Source of the DNA: Beroe forskalii
Lineage: Eukaryota; Ctenophora; Nuda; Beroida; Beroidae
DNA: 64,000 nucleotides
Assembly: GCA_011033025.1 (NCBI GenBank)
Contig: WFMF01000096.1
Span: 310,001-374,000, forward strand
Direction: 5' to 3'
Part shown: piece by piece, positions 1-11,841 of the stretch
Numbering within the stretch: position 1 is the stretch's first letter
Layout of the letters: each line of letters opens with the position of its first letter
Program-made: the position numbers and the translations under genes
The notes under the pieces: model-generated
Databases searched by the model: none
Told to the model about the DNA's origin: nothing
What the model saw: the letters and a program-made list of their open reading frames with translations, nothing else

Positions 1-374
1 CAGTGAGTCGGGTGCAGGGGGACTATACCCCCGACATCGGGAACCCCTTCTGGAGATCCCCGGAGACCATGATGAACGAGGAATGCGGCCCTGCAGTGGA
101 CGTGTGGAGTCTGGGGATCACAGTCCTGGAGATGGTATATGTGGAACCCCCCTTCATGAGACAAGAGACATTCCGGTACATGTACGCGCTCTACAGACAC
201 CGCCACGTGCCTGAAGTGCCTGCTTTCCTCGACACCCGTGTTCAGGAGCTGCTCGGGAGAACTCTGCAGTACAGTCCGGGAGACAGGGTGTTAGCTGCCG
301 AACTACACCACATGATAGACGCTATGATAGCAGAGTCTCTGACATCAGATCACGACCTGGTGTCACTCACTTGA
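1..374 (+). CDS. Partial STE/MAP3K-like protein kinase, C-terminal lobe
   Basis: The reading frame enters from outside the window and stops with TGA at 372-374. Residues GNPFWRSPE match the end of the activation segment (the APE motif of STE-group kinases, usually GTPFWMAPE). DVWSLGITVLEM matches subdomain IX, with the aspartate that stabilises the catalytic loop. PPF and the later LGRTLQYSPGDRV match subdomains X-XI with the conserved arginine. The N-lobe and catalytic HRD and DFG motifs must lie upstream. The last 25 codons are at the same time the first unit of the 96-bp tandem array that follows. The STE20/MAP3K assignment rests on the FW.(A/S)PE motif only; another serine/threonine kinase group is possible. 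Position 3 is not a real start, only the window edge. Confidence 0.75.
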   Translation, partial: VSRVQGDYTPDIGNPFWRSPETMMNEECGPAVDVWSLGITVLEMVYVEPPFMRQETFRYMYALYRHRHVPEVPAFLDTRVQELLGRTLQYSPGDRVLAAELHHMIDAMIAESLTSDHDLVSLT

Positions 375-3300
375 GACACCAGACTAGAGATACCAGAACT
401 ACACCACATGATAGACGCTATGACAGTCTCTGACATCAGATCACGACCTGGTGTCACTCATGAGATACCAGACTAGAGATACCAGAGCTACACCACATGA
501 TAGACGCTATGATAGCAGAGTCTCTGACATCAGATCACGACCTGGTGTATACTTGAGATACCAGACTAGAGATACCAGAGCTACACCACATGATAGACGC
601 TATGATAGCAGAGTCTCTGACATCAGATCACGACCTGGTGTCACTCACTTGAGATACCAGACTAGAGATACCAGAACTACACCACATGATAGACGCTATG
701 ATAGCAGAGTCTCTGACATCAGATCACGACCTGGTGTCACTCACTTGAGATACCAGACTAGAGATACCAGAGCTACACCACATGATAGACGCTATGATAG
801 CAGAGTCTCTGACATCAGATCACGACCTGGTGTCACTCACTTGAGATACCAGACTAGAGATACCAGAGCTACACCACATGATAGACGCTATGATAGCAGA
901 GTCTCTGACATCAGATCACGACCTGGTGTCACTCACTTGAGATACCAGACTAGAGATACCAGAGCTACACCACATGATAGACGCTATGATAGCAGAGTCT
1001 CTGACATCAGATCACGACCTGGTGTCACTCACTTGAGATACCAGACTAGAGATACCAGAGCTACACCACATGATAGACGCTATGATAGCAGAGTCTCTGA
1101 CATCAGATCACGACCTGGTGTCACTCACTTGAGATACCAGACTAGAGATACCAGAGCTACACCACATGATAGACGCTATGATAGCAGAGTCTCTGACATC
1201 AGATCACGACCTGGTGTCACTCACTTGAGATACCAGACTAGAGATACCAGAGCTACACCACATGATAGACACTATGATAGCAGAGTCTCTGACATCAGAT
1301 CACGACCTGGTGTCACTCACTTGAGATACCAGACTAGAGATACCAGAGCTACACCACATGATAGACGCTATGATAGCAGAGTCTCTGACATCAGATCACG
1401 ACCTGGTGTCACTCACTTGAGATACCAGACTAGAGATACCAGAGCTACACCACATGATAGACGCTATGATAGCAGAGTCTCTGACATCAGATCACGACCT
1501 GGTGTCACTCACTTGAGATACCAGACTAGAGATACCAGAGCTACACCACATGATAGACGCTATGATAGCAGAGTCTCTGACATCAGATCACGACCTGGTG
1601 TCACTCACTTGAGATACCAGACTAGAGATACCAGAGCTACACCACATGATAGACGCTATGATAGCAGAGTCTCTGACATCAGATCACGACCTGGTGTCAC
1701 TCACTTGAGATACCAGACTAGAGATACCAGAGCTACACCACATGATAGACGCTATGATAGCAGAGTCTCTGACATCAGATCACGACCTGGTGTCACTCAC
1801 TTGAGATACCAGACTAGAGATACCAGAGCTACACCACATGATAGACGCTATGATAGCAGAGTCTCTGACATCAGATCACGACCTGGTGTCACTCACTTGA
1901 GATACCAGACTAGAGATACCAGAGCTACACCACATGATAGACGCTATGATAGCAGAGTCTCTGACATCAGATCACGACCTGGTGTCACTCACTTGAGATA
2001 CCAGACTAGAGATACCAGAGCTACACCACATGATAGACGCTATGATAGCAGAGTCTCTGACATCAGATCACGACCTGGTGTCACTCACTTGAGATACCAG
2101 ACTAGAGATACCAGAGCTACACCACATGATAGACGCTATGATAGCAGAGTCTCTGACATCAGATCACGACCTGGTGTCACTCACTTGAGATACCAGACTA
2201 GAGATACCAGAGCTACACCACATGATAGACGCTATGATAGCAGAGTCTCTGACATCAGATCACGACCTGGTGTCACTCACTTGAGATACCAGACTAGAGA
2301 TACCAGAGCTACACCACATGATAGACGCTATGATAGCAGAGTCTCTGACATCAGATCACGACCTGGTGTCACTCACTTGAGATACCAGACTAGAGATACC
2401 AGAGCTACACCACATGATAGACGCTATGATAGCAGAGTCTCTGACATCAGATCACGACCTGGTGTCACTCACTTGAGATACCAGACTAGAGATACCAGAG
2501 CTACACCACATGATAGACGCTATGATAGCAGAGTCTCTGACATCAGATCACGACCTGGTGTCACTCACTTGAGATACCAGACTAGAGATACCAGAGCTAC
2601 ACCACATGATAGACGCTATGATAGCAGAGTCTCTGACATCAGATCACGACCTGGTGTCACTCACTTGAGATACCAGACTAGAGATACCAGAGCTACACCA
2701 CATGATAGACGCTATGATAGCAGAGTCTCTGACATCAGATCACGACCTGGTGTCACTCACTTGAGATACCAGACTAGAGATACCAGAGCTACACCACATG
2801 ATAGACGCTATGATAGCAGAGTCTCTGACATCAGATCACGACCTGGTGTCACTCACTTGAGATACCAGACTAGAGATACCAGAGCTACACCACATGATAG
2901 ACGCTATGATAGCAGAGTCTCTGACATCAGATCACGACCTGGTGTCACTCACTTGAGATACCAGACTAGAGATACCAGAGCTACACCACATGATAGACGC
3001 TATGATAGCAGAGTCTCTGACATCAGATCACGACCTGGTGTCACTCACTTGAGATACCAGACTAGAGATACCAGAGCTACACCACATGATAGACGCTATG
3101 ATAGCAGAGTCTCTGACATCAGATCACGACCTGGTGTCACTCACTTGAGATACCAGACTAGAGATACCAGAGCTACACCACATGATAGACGCTATGATAG
3201 CAGAGTCTCTGACATCAGATCACGACCTGGTGTCACTCACTTGAGATACCAGACTAGAGATACCAGAGCTACACCACATGATAGACGCTATGATAGCAGA

Positions 3301-3920
3301 GTCTCTGACATCAGATCACGACCTGGTGTCACTCACTTGAGATACCAGACTAGAGATACCAGAGCTACACCACATGATAGACGCTATGATAGCAGAGTCT
3401 CTGACATCAGATCACGACCTGGTGTCACTCACTTGAGATACCAGACTAGAGATACCAGAGCTACACCACATGATAGACGCTATGATAGCAGAGTCTCTGA
3501 CATCAGATCACGACCTGGTGTCACTCACTTGAGATACCAGACTAGAGATACCAGAGCTACACCACATGATAGACGCTATGATAGCAGAGTCTCTGACATC
3601 AGATCACGACCTGGTGTCACTCACTTGAGATACCAGACTAGAGATACCAGAGCTACACCACATGATAGACGCTATGATAGCAGAGTCTCTGACATCAGAT
3701 CACGACCTGGTGTCACTCACTTGAGATACCAGACTAGAGATACCAGAGCTACACCACATGATAGACGCTATGATAGCAGAGTCTCTGACATCAGATCATC
3801 AAACCTGGTGTCTCAACTTGAGGTACCAGACTAGTCTTCAGAGCTACACCACATGATAGACGCTATGATAGCAGAGTCTCTGACATCAGATCTACGCCTT
3901 GGTGTTTCGTTCATTGATTT
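300..3920 (+). repeat. 96-bp tandem array (minisatellite) derived from the kinase 3' end
   Basis: Thirty-eight units can be placed by the recurring GARCTACACCACATGATAG. Unit 1 starts at 300, inside the kinase coding region. Units 2-4 start at 396, 485 and 578 and carry 7-bp and 3-bp deletions. From 674 to 3746 there are 33 unit starts spaced exactly 96 bp, with almost no differences; I saw one G-to-A at about 1271. A degenerate unit starts at 3841. Because 96 is a multiple of three, one frame stays open for 1,127 codons (451-3834), but that frame is not the kinase frame, so I do not treat it as a gene. In the kinase frame each unit carries the TGA stop. Confidence 0.97.
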
Positions 3921-4019
3921 TTTATGGCGAGCTATACACATTTCTAGACGCAGACCTGATACCATGCCTTGCATGACTATAATGATAATTTGAAATGATA
4001 GATATCAGTCTCTGACATA

Positions 4020-4073
4020 TATCACGACCTTTTCACCACTGTGTTACCAGACAAAATAATTTAAATTTATAAA
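4020..4073 (+). repeat. Degenerate fragment of the 96-bp unit
   Basis: A stretch resembling the part of the unit around CAGTCTCTGACAT followed by ATCACGACC is visible. It sits between the intact array and the foldback element and marks decayed array sequence. Confidence 0.6.
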
Positions 4074-4464
4074 CATTTTCCTTGTGTTTGAAAAATGGTG
4101 TAAAGAGTTGTGAACTAATGACATCAAAATACCGTCAAAATACCGTCCATCGCAACGAAAAGTTTTGCAGCTATCAGATAATGTCTTCACACTCAGATCA
4201 GTGTTTTCCACTTTCAGAGCCGAGACGTGATTTCAGATCACGTCTGCACCTCAGATCAGCATTTTGCCACGCTCAGCGCGGAGACGTGATTTTCAAATCA
4301 CGTCTCCGCTCTGAAGTGGCAAAACACCGATCTGAGTGTGAAGGCATTATCTGAAAGCTGCAAAACTTTTCGTTGCGATGGACTATGATATTTTGACGGT
4401 ATTTTGATGTCATTAGTTCACAATTCTTTCCTTAATTATGCTTATTATTCAAACACAAGGAAAA
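4074..4464. mobile_element. Foldback element, long inverted arms
   Basis: ATTTTCCTTGTGTTTGAA at the left end is answered by TTCAAACACAAGGAAAAT at the right end. The inverted similarity continues inward for roughly 130-180 bp, including TCGCAACGAAAAGTTTTGCA. The middle contains nested short palindromes of the type GACGTGAT..ATCACGTC. There is no plausible transposase reading frame; the 90-aa frame at 4082-4354 is a by-product of the arms. The same GACGTGAT/ATCACGTC words recur at 4498-4525 and 4750-4756, so the element may extend to about 4810. Confidence 0.8.
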
Positions 4465-4814
4465 TGCTGAGAGTGGTAAAAAGCTGATCTGAGAGTGCAG
4501 ACGTGATCTGAAATCACGTCTTCATTCTCAAACGTCATTGCGGGAGCTATAACGACATTTTCTGACCAATATCGATTCCAAGGCCGTGCCTACGTTATTA
4601 AGCTATGTTAACGTGCCGTCCGAAATGGTGTATTCATGCAACGACGAAATTTGGTGAAATTGCCAATGTCATGAATGTTGAATCGCTCTTTGCGTCCAAA
4701 GCTATTATATACAGTAGTGATTATGATTATCGTTAATTTTTCGCCAAAATCACGTCTGGAGAAGGCCGACTTGTCGCCACGCTGAGCGTGGCAGATCAGC
4801 AGTGTTCTGTCACT

Positions 4815-4882
4815 GGGGTCTCTGACATCAGATCACGACCTGGTGTCACTCACTTGAGATACCAGACTAGAGATACCAATCT
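4815..4882 (+). repeat. Displaced fragment of the 96-bp unit
   Basis: About 65 bp match the unit from TCTCTGACATCAGATCACGA through GAGATACCAGACTAGAGAT. They lie beyond the foldback element, as expected if that element inserted in the tail of the array. Confidence 0.85.
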
Positions 4883-5110
4883 TTCTACTAATTTAGTTGT
4901 TTCAGAAAGATGAGAGGACAATAAGGAAAACATTTCCCCAGTCTTATATTCCTTGTTTTGTTATATAACGTTGCTAATCAATTATGTGATTTGAGATTTA
5001 CATACTAAAGAATGCATGCGTTTTCGAGATAAATCCAAAGAAATATTTCGTCATTTTTGTTTGCTTCGCGTGATATGTCTGTGATAATTGCGATTAAAGA
5101 ATAATTTCGG

Positions 5111-8100
5111 TCATTCATCACGCAAACCTGAACTTGTGCAATGAAGGTCCCTTGAAATAAGGTTTTCCACCACATCAGGCTCCTTAACTTTCTTCCTCTT
5201 GTTCCTTTGTTCCAGCTTACTCCGCAACCTTTCACACTGCCTGTAAATATGAAACCAATTCGTCAAGGAGATACCTTACATAGTGAAGCACCAAGGCGTC
5301 AAAAAGAGTTTCATGACAAACATTCTGATTTTATAATGCCAAGAGAGTTTCAACCTAAGTTGGCAATATTCATTATGGAGCAACTAATGCTAAATACATA
5401 TGTAGCAGCAATCTGGTAACAGAACCAACAGCAAAGAACATTTTACCTCACGGCACTTTACCAACTATTTCAACTATAGGCTAAGGGTGAGGGTTATGGT
5501 TAGGGCTAGAGTGAAGGGTTCAGGTAAGGTCAAGGGATATGGTTAGGGTCAGATGATAGAGATAATGTGCTGTGAGGTAAAGTTTGTGAAGTCATAAGTC
5601 AGGTTCCCGTGCTTAATAAACTTTTACTTTTCTCACCTCTGCACCTCACCAGTGGAAGTGTTGAAATGGTAGAGAGCAGTAAAGGTCACCATTAGGACGT
5701 GTGTGTTGTTACAAATAGGCAGGGGGGTGGCAAGTCCAATTTTAGGCGATTTTGGGCAAAGAAATTTTCCAATTACCAAAGTACCAAAATACAGGGTAAT
5801 TTTAGACATGATTGGACAAAATTGAAATATATTCTTGCCCAATTCAGGCCGGTACTTGGCTTGGCCTGAGACGTTCAAAACCTTTAAAAACCCATAAACC
5901 CGTGGAAGCTGTATATTTTAATGAAAGTACTGACTTATAATGACCAAAATGACGCAGTGACTGTACCTAAGCTCTGGAACAAATATCCCCAACAGCGTCA
6001 CCTGTGCTCCATCCACAGAGTCCTTTAAATCGAGATTAACATCCCACATCATGAGCACGTATCCAGATCAACCACCAGTACCCGGGTACAGTAGGGTGCC
6101 ATATGTTTTCGTCGTTTTGGTTTTACAACCTTTTTTAGTGCTATAAATTTCCATTTAAAGTGATTACTGTCCAAAACTGTTCAATTATTCCACTATGGGT
6201 GGTCATGATATCATTAGACTATACATTGCCCTGATTTAGCATGAAAAAACTTTTAAAATTTGCTTATGATTTAGCGAGTTAGGGCCAAATGAACGGGAGT
6301 AACCAAAATTTCTATGTTTTGATACGAAAAATGCAACAACTTCTGAAGTTTTCTGAATTTTTATGTAATTTGAATTACGTTTGGAAGCTGATTGTTTTCA
6401 CCTCTTGCTGCTAAAATTCCATGGCAATCGTATATAAAACAACGATGGTGCAGTCCTGCTATTTCGAAACTTTTTTCAGAAAATCTTTGGTAAAAATGGC
6501 ATTGCCTGTAATATTTTGAAACAGATCGAGAAAGTTCATGAAGGTACATTTTCTGTAGACTGTATCACATCAAAATTCAAAGATTCTGAATTCTAATGGA
6601 TTTTAGATTATTGGAATTGGTGAATCCAATCTAAAGTTATGAGCATTTCAACGGTTGCAATTTAACAGTGTTTACAGGCGAATTTTCGAAAACGACGAAA
6701 ACATATGGCACCCTACTGTATACCTCTCCCAACTCAAGCTCGCCATTGGAGCACAGGTGGTCTACAACTGATGGTCAACGGCGGAGTCCACCGAAAGTTT
6801 ATTTCACTGAACTTGGCCGGGAATAATTCACTTGAACTAAACTGAATTCGCCGCGAATCAAGGATTATGCCTACCACTTTAGGTCGGATTGTTTCTGGGG
6901 TTCATACGTCACCAAATTTTTGCTAGAGACTCAGACGTTTCAGATGCCACACCCCAGAGCGTCACAACATTCTAATTGCATACTAGATATCATGACAAAT
7001 GAAATGAATGTGATACGACATTATTCAATAACGTCTGCCCCACTGTTCAGCCTCATTTTCAAACCAAACGGAACTTTAACTGAATCTTGACAAGAAAGAC
7101 TGTTCGAGCAGTCTCTGGATGGTCTTTGTAACTCACCGCTTATCTCATCAGTGTTAGCTTTTATAAACAGTACCCGAAAAGGTTTGCAGTTGAAATCACA
7201 AAATCACGAACCTGGAAATTCGCCAGGCTATAGAAAGCGTGTTCACGAAGAAAGCTTCCGCGCGCCCGGGCGCGCGTCTTTTTTGACCAAACGGGATGAT
7301 TGCTTTCATAACGATTTAAGCTATGCGGCGTACGCCAACAAAACCTTGAAGCAGTGACCGGCCGAAAAGTATACAATTTTAATGTACGTTGCACAAAATA
7401 CTCACTTCATCATTCTGACTTCGGCTGTCTCACATTTCTTGTGCATCCGAGCATAATTTGCATTGCAATCAGTCTGAAAAAGAAAATTGACTTGAATCGC
7501 CATGAATGTTACGATTAATTGATGAACTACAAACTGCAATGAAATTTGATCTCATTTTATCAAATTGAGTTGGGAAGGTATAACGATCGTGTACAACTGC
7601 ACAAAGATGAAATTTAAGCATTGATTTTACCTCTTTCACTTTGGCGAAGGCAGATGACTGCTCCCCTTCCTCTTGTATGAGTTTCAGCTGAGACATTTCA
7701 CGAAAAGATGGGACTGAAACGAAATCCGTAACTATGAGTTACAATTGAATTATTTTGACGATTGATTTACGTTGACACTCGAATCTTGCTTTATTAGCAG
7801 AGTATTTGCGCAATACGCATTGCAATCATAGCAGTAGCATATTGTATTGAAAGTAGTGTGTGTTTATGGTATAATCAGGTCAATTTATGCTCCTACTTCA
7901 AGTACACAGTTACAGCAACCCAGTTTTATACGAAATACATGCACTTTCACCCTATTGCTCTGTTGTACAATAACTGTAGACAATCATAACAAAATAGAGA
8001 TGCAGTAATGTGCTGTATGATTTCACAACAACTGTTAATTAGTAGAAACGATTAGGTTTGGATGAGCCCTCTCGCTACGCCTAGTGCTTGCTGAGTTTCC

Positions 8101-10807
8101 TAGGAGCAAATTAGGTTTCCAAAGAACAAATCACAGGAACAGATTGAGAGAGGCGTATTCTTTGAAGAATGTGCGACGGCAGTACATGAACCTTAAACAA
8201 GGAAAAGCGCGTTTTACTGAGCTCCTTGCATTGCTACAGTATACATACAGTATACATACAGTGCGACATACCTTCGATATCATTGACTGAAGGACGCGAC
8301 ACTACAGTGCTTTCACATTCCTCGCTATTACACTGCTGAAAGTCCATACTGGTTACGATGTATCTCGTGAACTCGGAATGCTCACTCTGACTTATCCCAG
8401 CGACCACATCATCTACTGCCTCACTTGCTTGAGGCTCCAGCTTGCATCCTGTGTTGTGGTGTTCTGGCACCATATCGGATGTGGTGACATCTACTGTGAC
8501 GGTTTCTTCAATAATACTTGCTTTGCAGTCTTCTGTCTCTTTCTTGACATTAGGAGTCGTGTCTAAGTCAGTTTCTATTGTGTCGTCTTCAATCTTGATA
8601 GGATCGGTTCTTGTGATGTCTCCAGAGGCAGTGCAGTCTTTCTTGGGAACCTCTGATAAGGAGAGGGAATTAGATTGTGACAAATACTCAAATAGTTGGA
8701 AAGTAGAAGACATAATCATAGAAATTAGGAAACTGATTTCACGGATCGGGTCGTTGAATAAGAGTCGCATGATTACAATTGATGAGTAATTTATTAATTC
8801 TCTTTTGACTCAATGGTACAGATACAAATGTAAACGATGTGGTTCTTTAATGACAATCAATTTCGTCGTTCTACGACATCTTCAGGTCTGTAAATACAAT
8901 AAATTAATATAGAAGTATAGAATAAAATCATAAACTCTAAACTCTTAAAACTACGGAGTATGTAATGCCTAACCTAAGAACTTGAAATACCTTAAATTAC
9001 GGGGTTCTAGGGCTATCTAGATTCATACACTAACTCGTTACTACCTATCATTAAATTCATGATACTAAATACTGATCAACTAAAATTGCCGTACTAAAAC
9101 TAGAATAACTAAAAATTGACTGAAAAACTGATCAAAACTGTATCAAAATCAAATTCAAATTAATGATCGTCGATCGTATGTGCTGATAATCGTACGATAA
9201 TCGTACTACGTGTTAAAATGATAAATCTGTACAACTTGATATTTACATGAATACAAATCTTGGTACTTACAACCGTGTCAAAAATTATGTACAAATACAT
9301 ACAATATATACAGCGTATATATTGTATGTATTTGTACATAATTTTTGACACGGTTGTAAGTACCAAGATTTGTATTCATGTAAATATCAAGTTGTACAGA
9401 TTTATCATTTTAACACGTAGTACGATTATCGTACGATTATCAGCACATACGATCGACGATCATTAATTTGAATTTGATTTTGATACAGTTTTGATCAGTT
9501 TTTCAGTCAATTTTTAGTTATTCTAGTTTTAGTACGGCAATTTTAGTTGATCAGTATTTAGTATCATGAATTTAATGATAGGTAGTAACGAGTTAGTGTA
9601 TGAATCTAGATAGCCCTAGAACCCCGTAATTTAAGGTATTTCAAGTTCTTAGGTTAGGCATTACATACTCCGTAGTTTTAAGAGTTTAGAGTTTATGATT
9701 TTATTCTATACTTCTATATTAATTTATTGTATTTACAGACCTGAAGATGTCGTAGAACGACGAAATTGATTGTCATTAAAGAACCACATCGTTTACATTT
9801 GTATCTGTACCATTGAGTCAAAAGAGAATTAATAAATTACTCATCAAATTAGGAAACGAGGGACATCTAAACCATGAACATCACGCTTACGAAAACAAAC
9901 AGAAAGACTATTTAACCATAACAAAAACAACAACAAATTGACAGTAATTTATTTTACCTAGTTTTACATATGCCTCACTTGGTGAGTATCTCCGAGTTGC
10001 TTTACGTTTTCTCTTTCCTGAGGAAACGTCGTCTGAAGGAGTAACGCAGCCACTTTCAACTAGAGTAGTCAGGCTGTCTGCATGCCTGCTGTCTGCATGC
10101 CTGGTGTCTACACCCGACACCTCTGTTCCTGCCTCCCCTGAGTCACCTTTTCCCTGTCTTCTCAACAGAGCAGCTTTAGTCGCCTGCCCTGTGGAGGCTC
10201 TCCTCTTGTCGGATCTCCTCCGTACAGAGAAACTCTTAGTTCTTCTCCTTCTGCTGACACCCCCGCCCCTCCTGCTCCGGGAGGAGGTGACGGGGGCGCT
10301 GCCCCCTCTAGTGACGGGGGCGCTACCTCCGCGGGGTGCAAGGGCGCTGCCTCCTCTAGTGACGGGGGCGCTCCCTCCTCGGGGTGCAAGGGGGCTGCCT
10401 CCCCGGGATGTAAGGGGCGTGGAGGATGCGGCTGGCAGCCCAGGGCTCAGGATGCTGGGCTCGCTCTCAGCAACCTCCACAGTATCGATGATTACAAGAG
10501 GTGAGTCAAAGTCATTGCTCTCAGGAGACAAGGTGGTGTTTTGTGAGGTTTCAGGGGGGAAGGAACTCTCCACGATTTGGAGAGAGCCACTCACAGAGTC
10601 ACCCGGCAAAGGTTCTGCTTTAGATGGTTCCTGGGCTGCGTCATCAAGTGAGGTGTCAAGAGCATTGCAGTCTGTGCGGAGAGCCGTTGCTGCACTCCCC
10701 AAATCACTCTTATCAGTGGAGTCAGACTCAATGTCAATACTTCTGATTTTATTCGGAGTCCTCTTTCGAGTTATTTTACGAATGTTCGTTGATCTAGGCG
10801 ACTTCAT
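5111..10807 (-). CDS. Gene Y: unrecognised basic, Ser/Pro-rich protein with C-terminal coiled coil (503 aa)
   Basis: I derive five exons on the minus strand: 10807-9958, 8652-8272, 7713-7631, 7473-7406 and 5240-5111. All have GT/AG borders and matching phases, and together make 1,512 nt (504 codons with stop). The N-terminus is basic (KITRKRTPNKIR). About residues 110-200 are Ser/Pro-rich with a degenerate tandem RGGSAP repeat, then arginine-rich stretches (SRSRRGGGVSRRRRTKS) and a KRKRK nuclear signal. The exon-2 part is acidic and contains several psi-K-x-E SUMO-type sites (IKIED, VKKET, CKLEP, and VKLE across the splice). The last about 90 residues are charged and probably coiled coil (QLKLIQEEGEQ, CERLRSKLEQRNKRKKVK). 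This points to a nuclear protein. I do not recognise the family. The ATG at 10807 is chosen because no supported exon joins it to gene X upstream, but a fusion with gene X is not excluded. Confidence 0.72.
5390..5600. repeat. Dispersed repeat with inverted ends inside a gene Y intron
   Basis: ACATTTTACCTCACGGCACT on the left is partly answered by GTGCTGTGAGGTAAAGT on the right, around a stretch rich in GGTTAGGG-like words. A similarly built copy, with different outer words, lies at about 38660-38830. It is probably a small non-autonomous element. Confidence 0.5.
5965..6790 (+). mobile_element. LINE 3'-end relic interrupted by a MITE
   Basis: The plus-strand sequence around 5968-6088 encodes, with breaks, a P.LWN...P.S..FK.RL-like stretch typical of the C-terminal end of LINE pol proteins. 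It resumes after the MITE at 6721. Only this tail is recognisable. Confidence 0.5.
6089..6718. mobile_element. 630-bp MITE with TA target duplication
   Basis: The terminal inverted repeats begin CAGTAGGGTGCCATATGTTT and agree for about 32 bp. TA dinucleotides at 6087-6088 and 6719-6720 flank the element as expected for Tc1/mariner-type insertion. There is no transposase frame. Confidence 0.88.
8779..9847. repeat. Near-perfect palindrome, 533-bp arms around a 3-bp spacer
   Basis: The arms are 8779-9311 and 9315-9847, with the spacer AGC at 9312-9314. Every stretch I compared matched as reverse complement, including the outer TTGATGAG/CTCATCAA and the inner ATATATAC/GTATATAT. It lies wholly inside the intron between gene Y exons 1 and 2. 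The mirrored 68-aa frames at 9160-9366 and 9260-9466 are by-products of the symmetry. It could be a very young foldback or Penelope-like insertion, or an assembly hairpin artefact. Confidence 0.93.
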
Positions 10808-11838
10808 TGCAGGACGAGTTAGCTTTTCTCTTGCGTTTGTTTCGGAGATTTGATCTAGGTCGATTCATCAATGCTTTTAGAAAACGGATCATCGTACATT
10901 TTCTTAGTCGAAAAACCACCTTTTCCCTCTTGAAAGTTGGTATTTCGTTTCGCAGTTGGACTATTTGATTTAAAAAAAATGTTTTGCTGAAAAAGTCAAC
11001 TTCAAACAGGGGTCTGGGGGCAGCCTCATCTTCTGTCTCTTTTACCCTCATTTCAGTCTAATTTTAAGTCTAGTTTAAGATATTTGATCACAATATCACA
11101 TTACCACACAAAAAGTATCTATAACAAATTTAAAAAGGGCAATGTTGGGGGGTCTGGGAGCGGCATCCCCAAGAAGGCAAACATTTGGAACAAATTGCCA
11201 TCTTAATAAGTTAACATGACTTTTGGCATCATTTAGTCATTCCAGTCTAATTTTGATGAATTTTGATAATAATTGAGCATATTAGTTCAGCAATTCTGAA
11301 AGAAAATTAAACTTATTTAAAAGGGTCTGGGATCTAATATAACAATTTGGAGCAAATCGAAATTGATGATAGGCATTGCACAGACAATCAATTTATCAAA
11401 TTTACATGAGGTGATACATTGTCTTTGCCCTTTAGACTTTTGTTTATTGATAGAAATCATGCATGCTGCTTTGAATATCAAAATGATAGTCATCATCAAA
11501 GCAATGATAATCTTCGGCTTTTATTATTCCCTTAGCTAACGCTTTTCTGCTCTTGGAAAACCGAAGATGATCTCAATGATCTAAAGATTTAAAGAGCACA
11601 TTTCAAAAAATTAAAATTTCAATTGTTCCACACTACTTATCACCAAATTTCGTTTTTCAAATCTTTGAAAATTTTGCTGGGGCTCCCTTATCCTCCCAGG
11701 ATTTCTTTGAGAAAGCATCTATTACTTTATCAGAGGCAGAGGGGTCACGCTAATATAGAAATATGATAAGAGGCAGCACTAGTAGGTGACATTCGAAAAA
11801 AGCCAAAATAATTTTATACTCATTTTCCAGTCCCATGA

Positions 11839-11841
11839 TCT
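11839..11841 (-). other. Intergenic 10808-11839 (between gene X and gene Y)
   Basis: About 1.03 kb with no supported gene. A minus-strand frame at 10794-11051 contains a basic stretch (NKRKRKANSS) resembling the gene Y N-terminus, so an extra exon here is possible but not shown. GGGTCTGGG words recur at about 11010, 11152 and 11322. Confidence 0.4.

Noticed and set aside
451..3834. 1,127-aa open reading frame
   Set aside because: It is the 96-bp satellite read in a frame other than that of the source kinase; the length reflects the multiple-of-three unit, not selection.
300..3920. CRISPR-like regular repeat
   Set aside because: Units are contiguous 96-bp copies without unique spacers, in an animal genome.
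4082..4354. 90-aa frame in the foldback element
   Set aside because: Made of inverted-arm sequence with no protein-like features.
9160..9466. Two nearly identical 68-aa frames on opposite strands
   Set aside because: Mirror images produced by the palindrome centre; no homology.
10104..10853. 249-aa plus-strand frame
   Set aside because: It is the antisense of the gene Y first exon, which has consistent splice phases on the minus strand.
10807..11840. Single gene joining gene X and gene Y
   Set aside because: No in-phase donor/acceptor pair with good consensus was found; gene X has its own stop and a possible poly(A) signal and gene Y its own ATG. Not excluded, so it is listed as a check.
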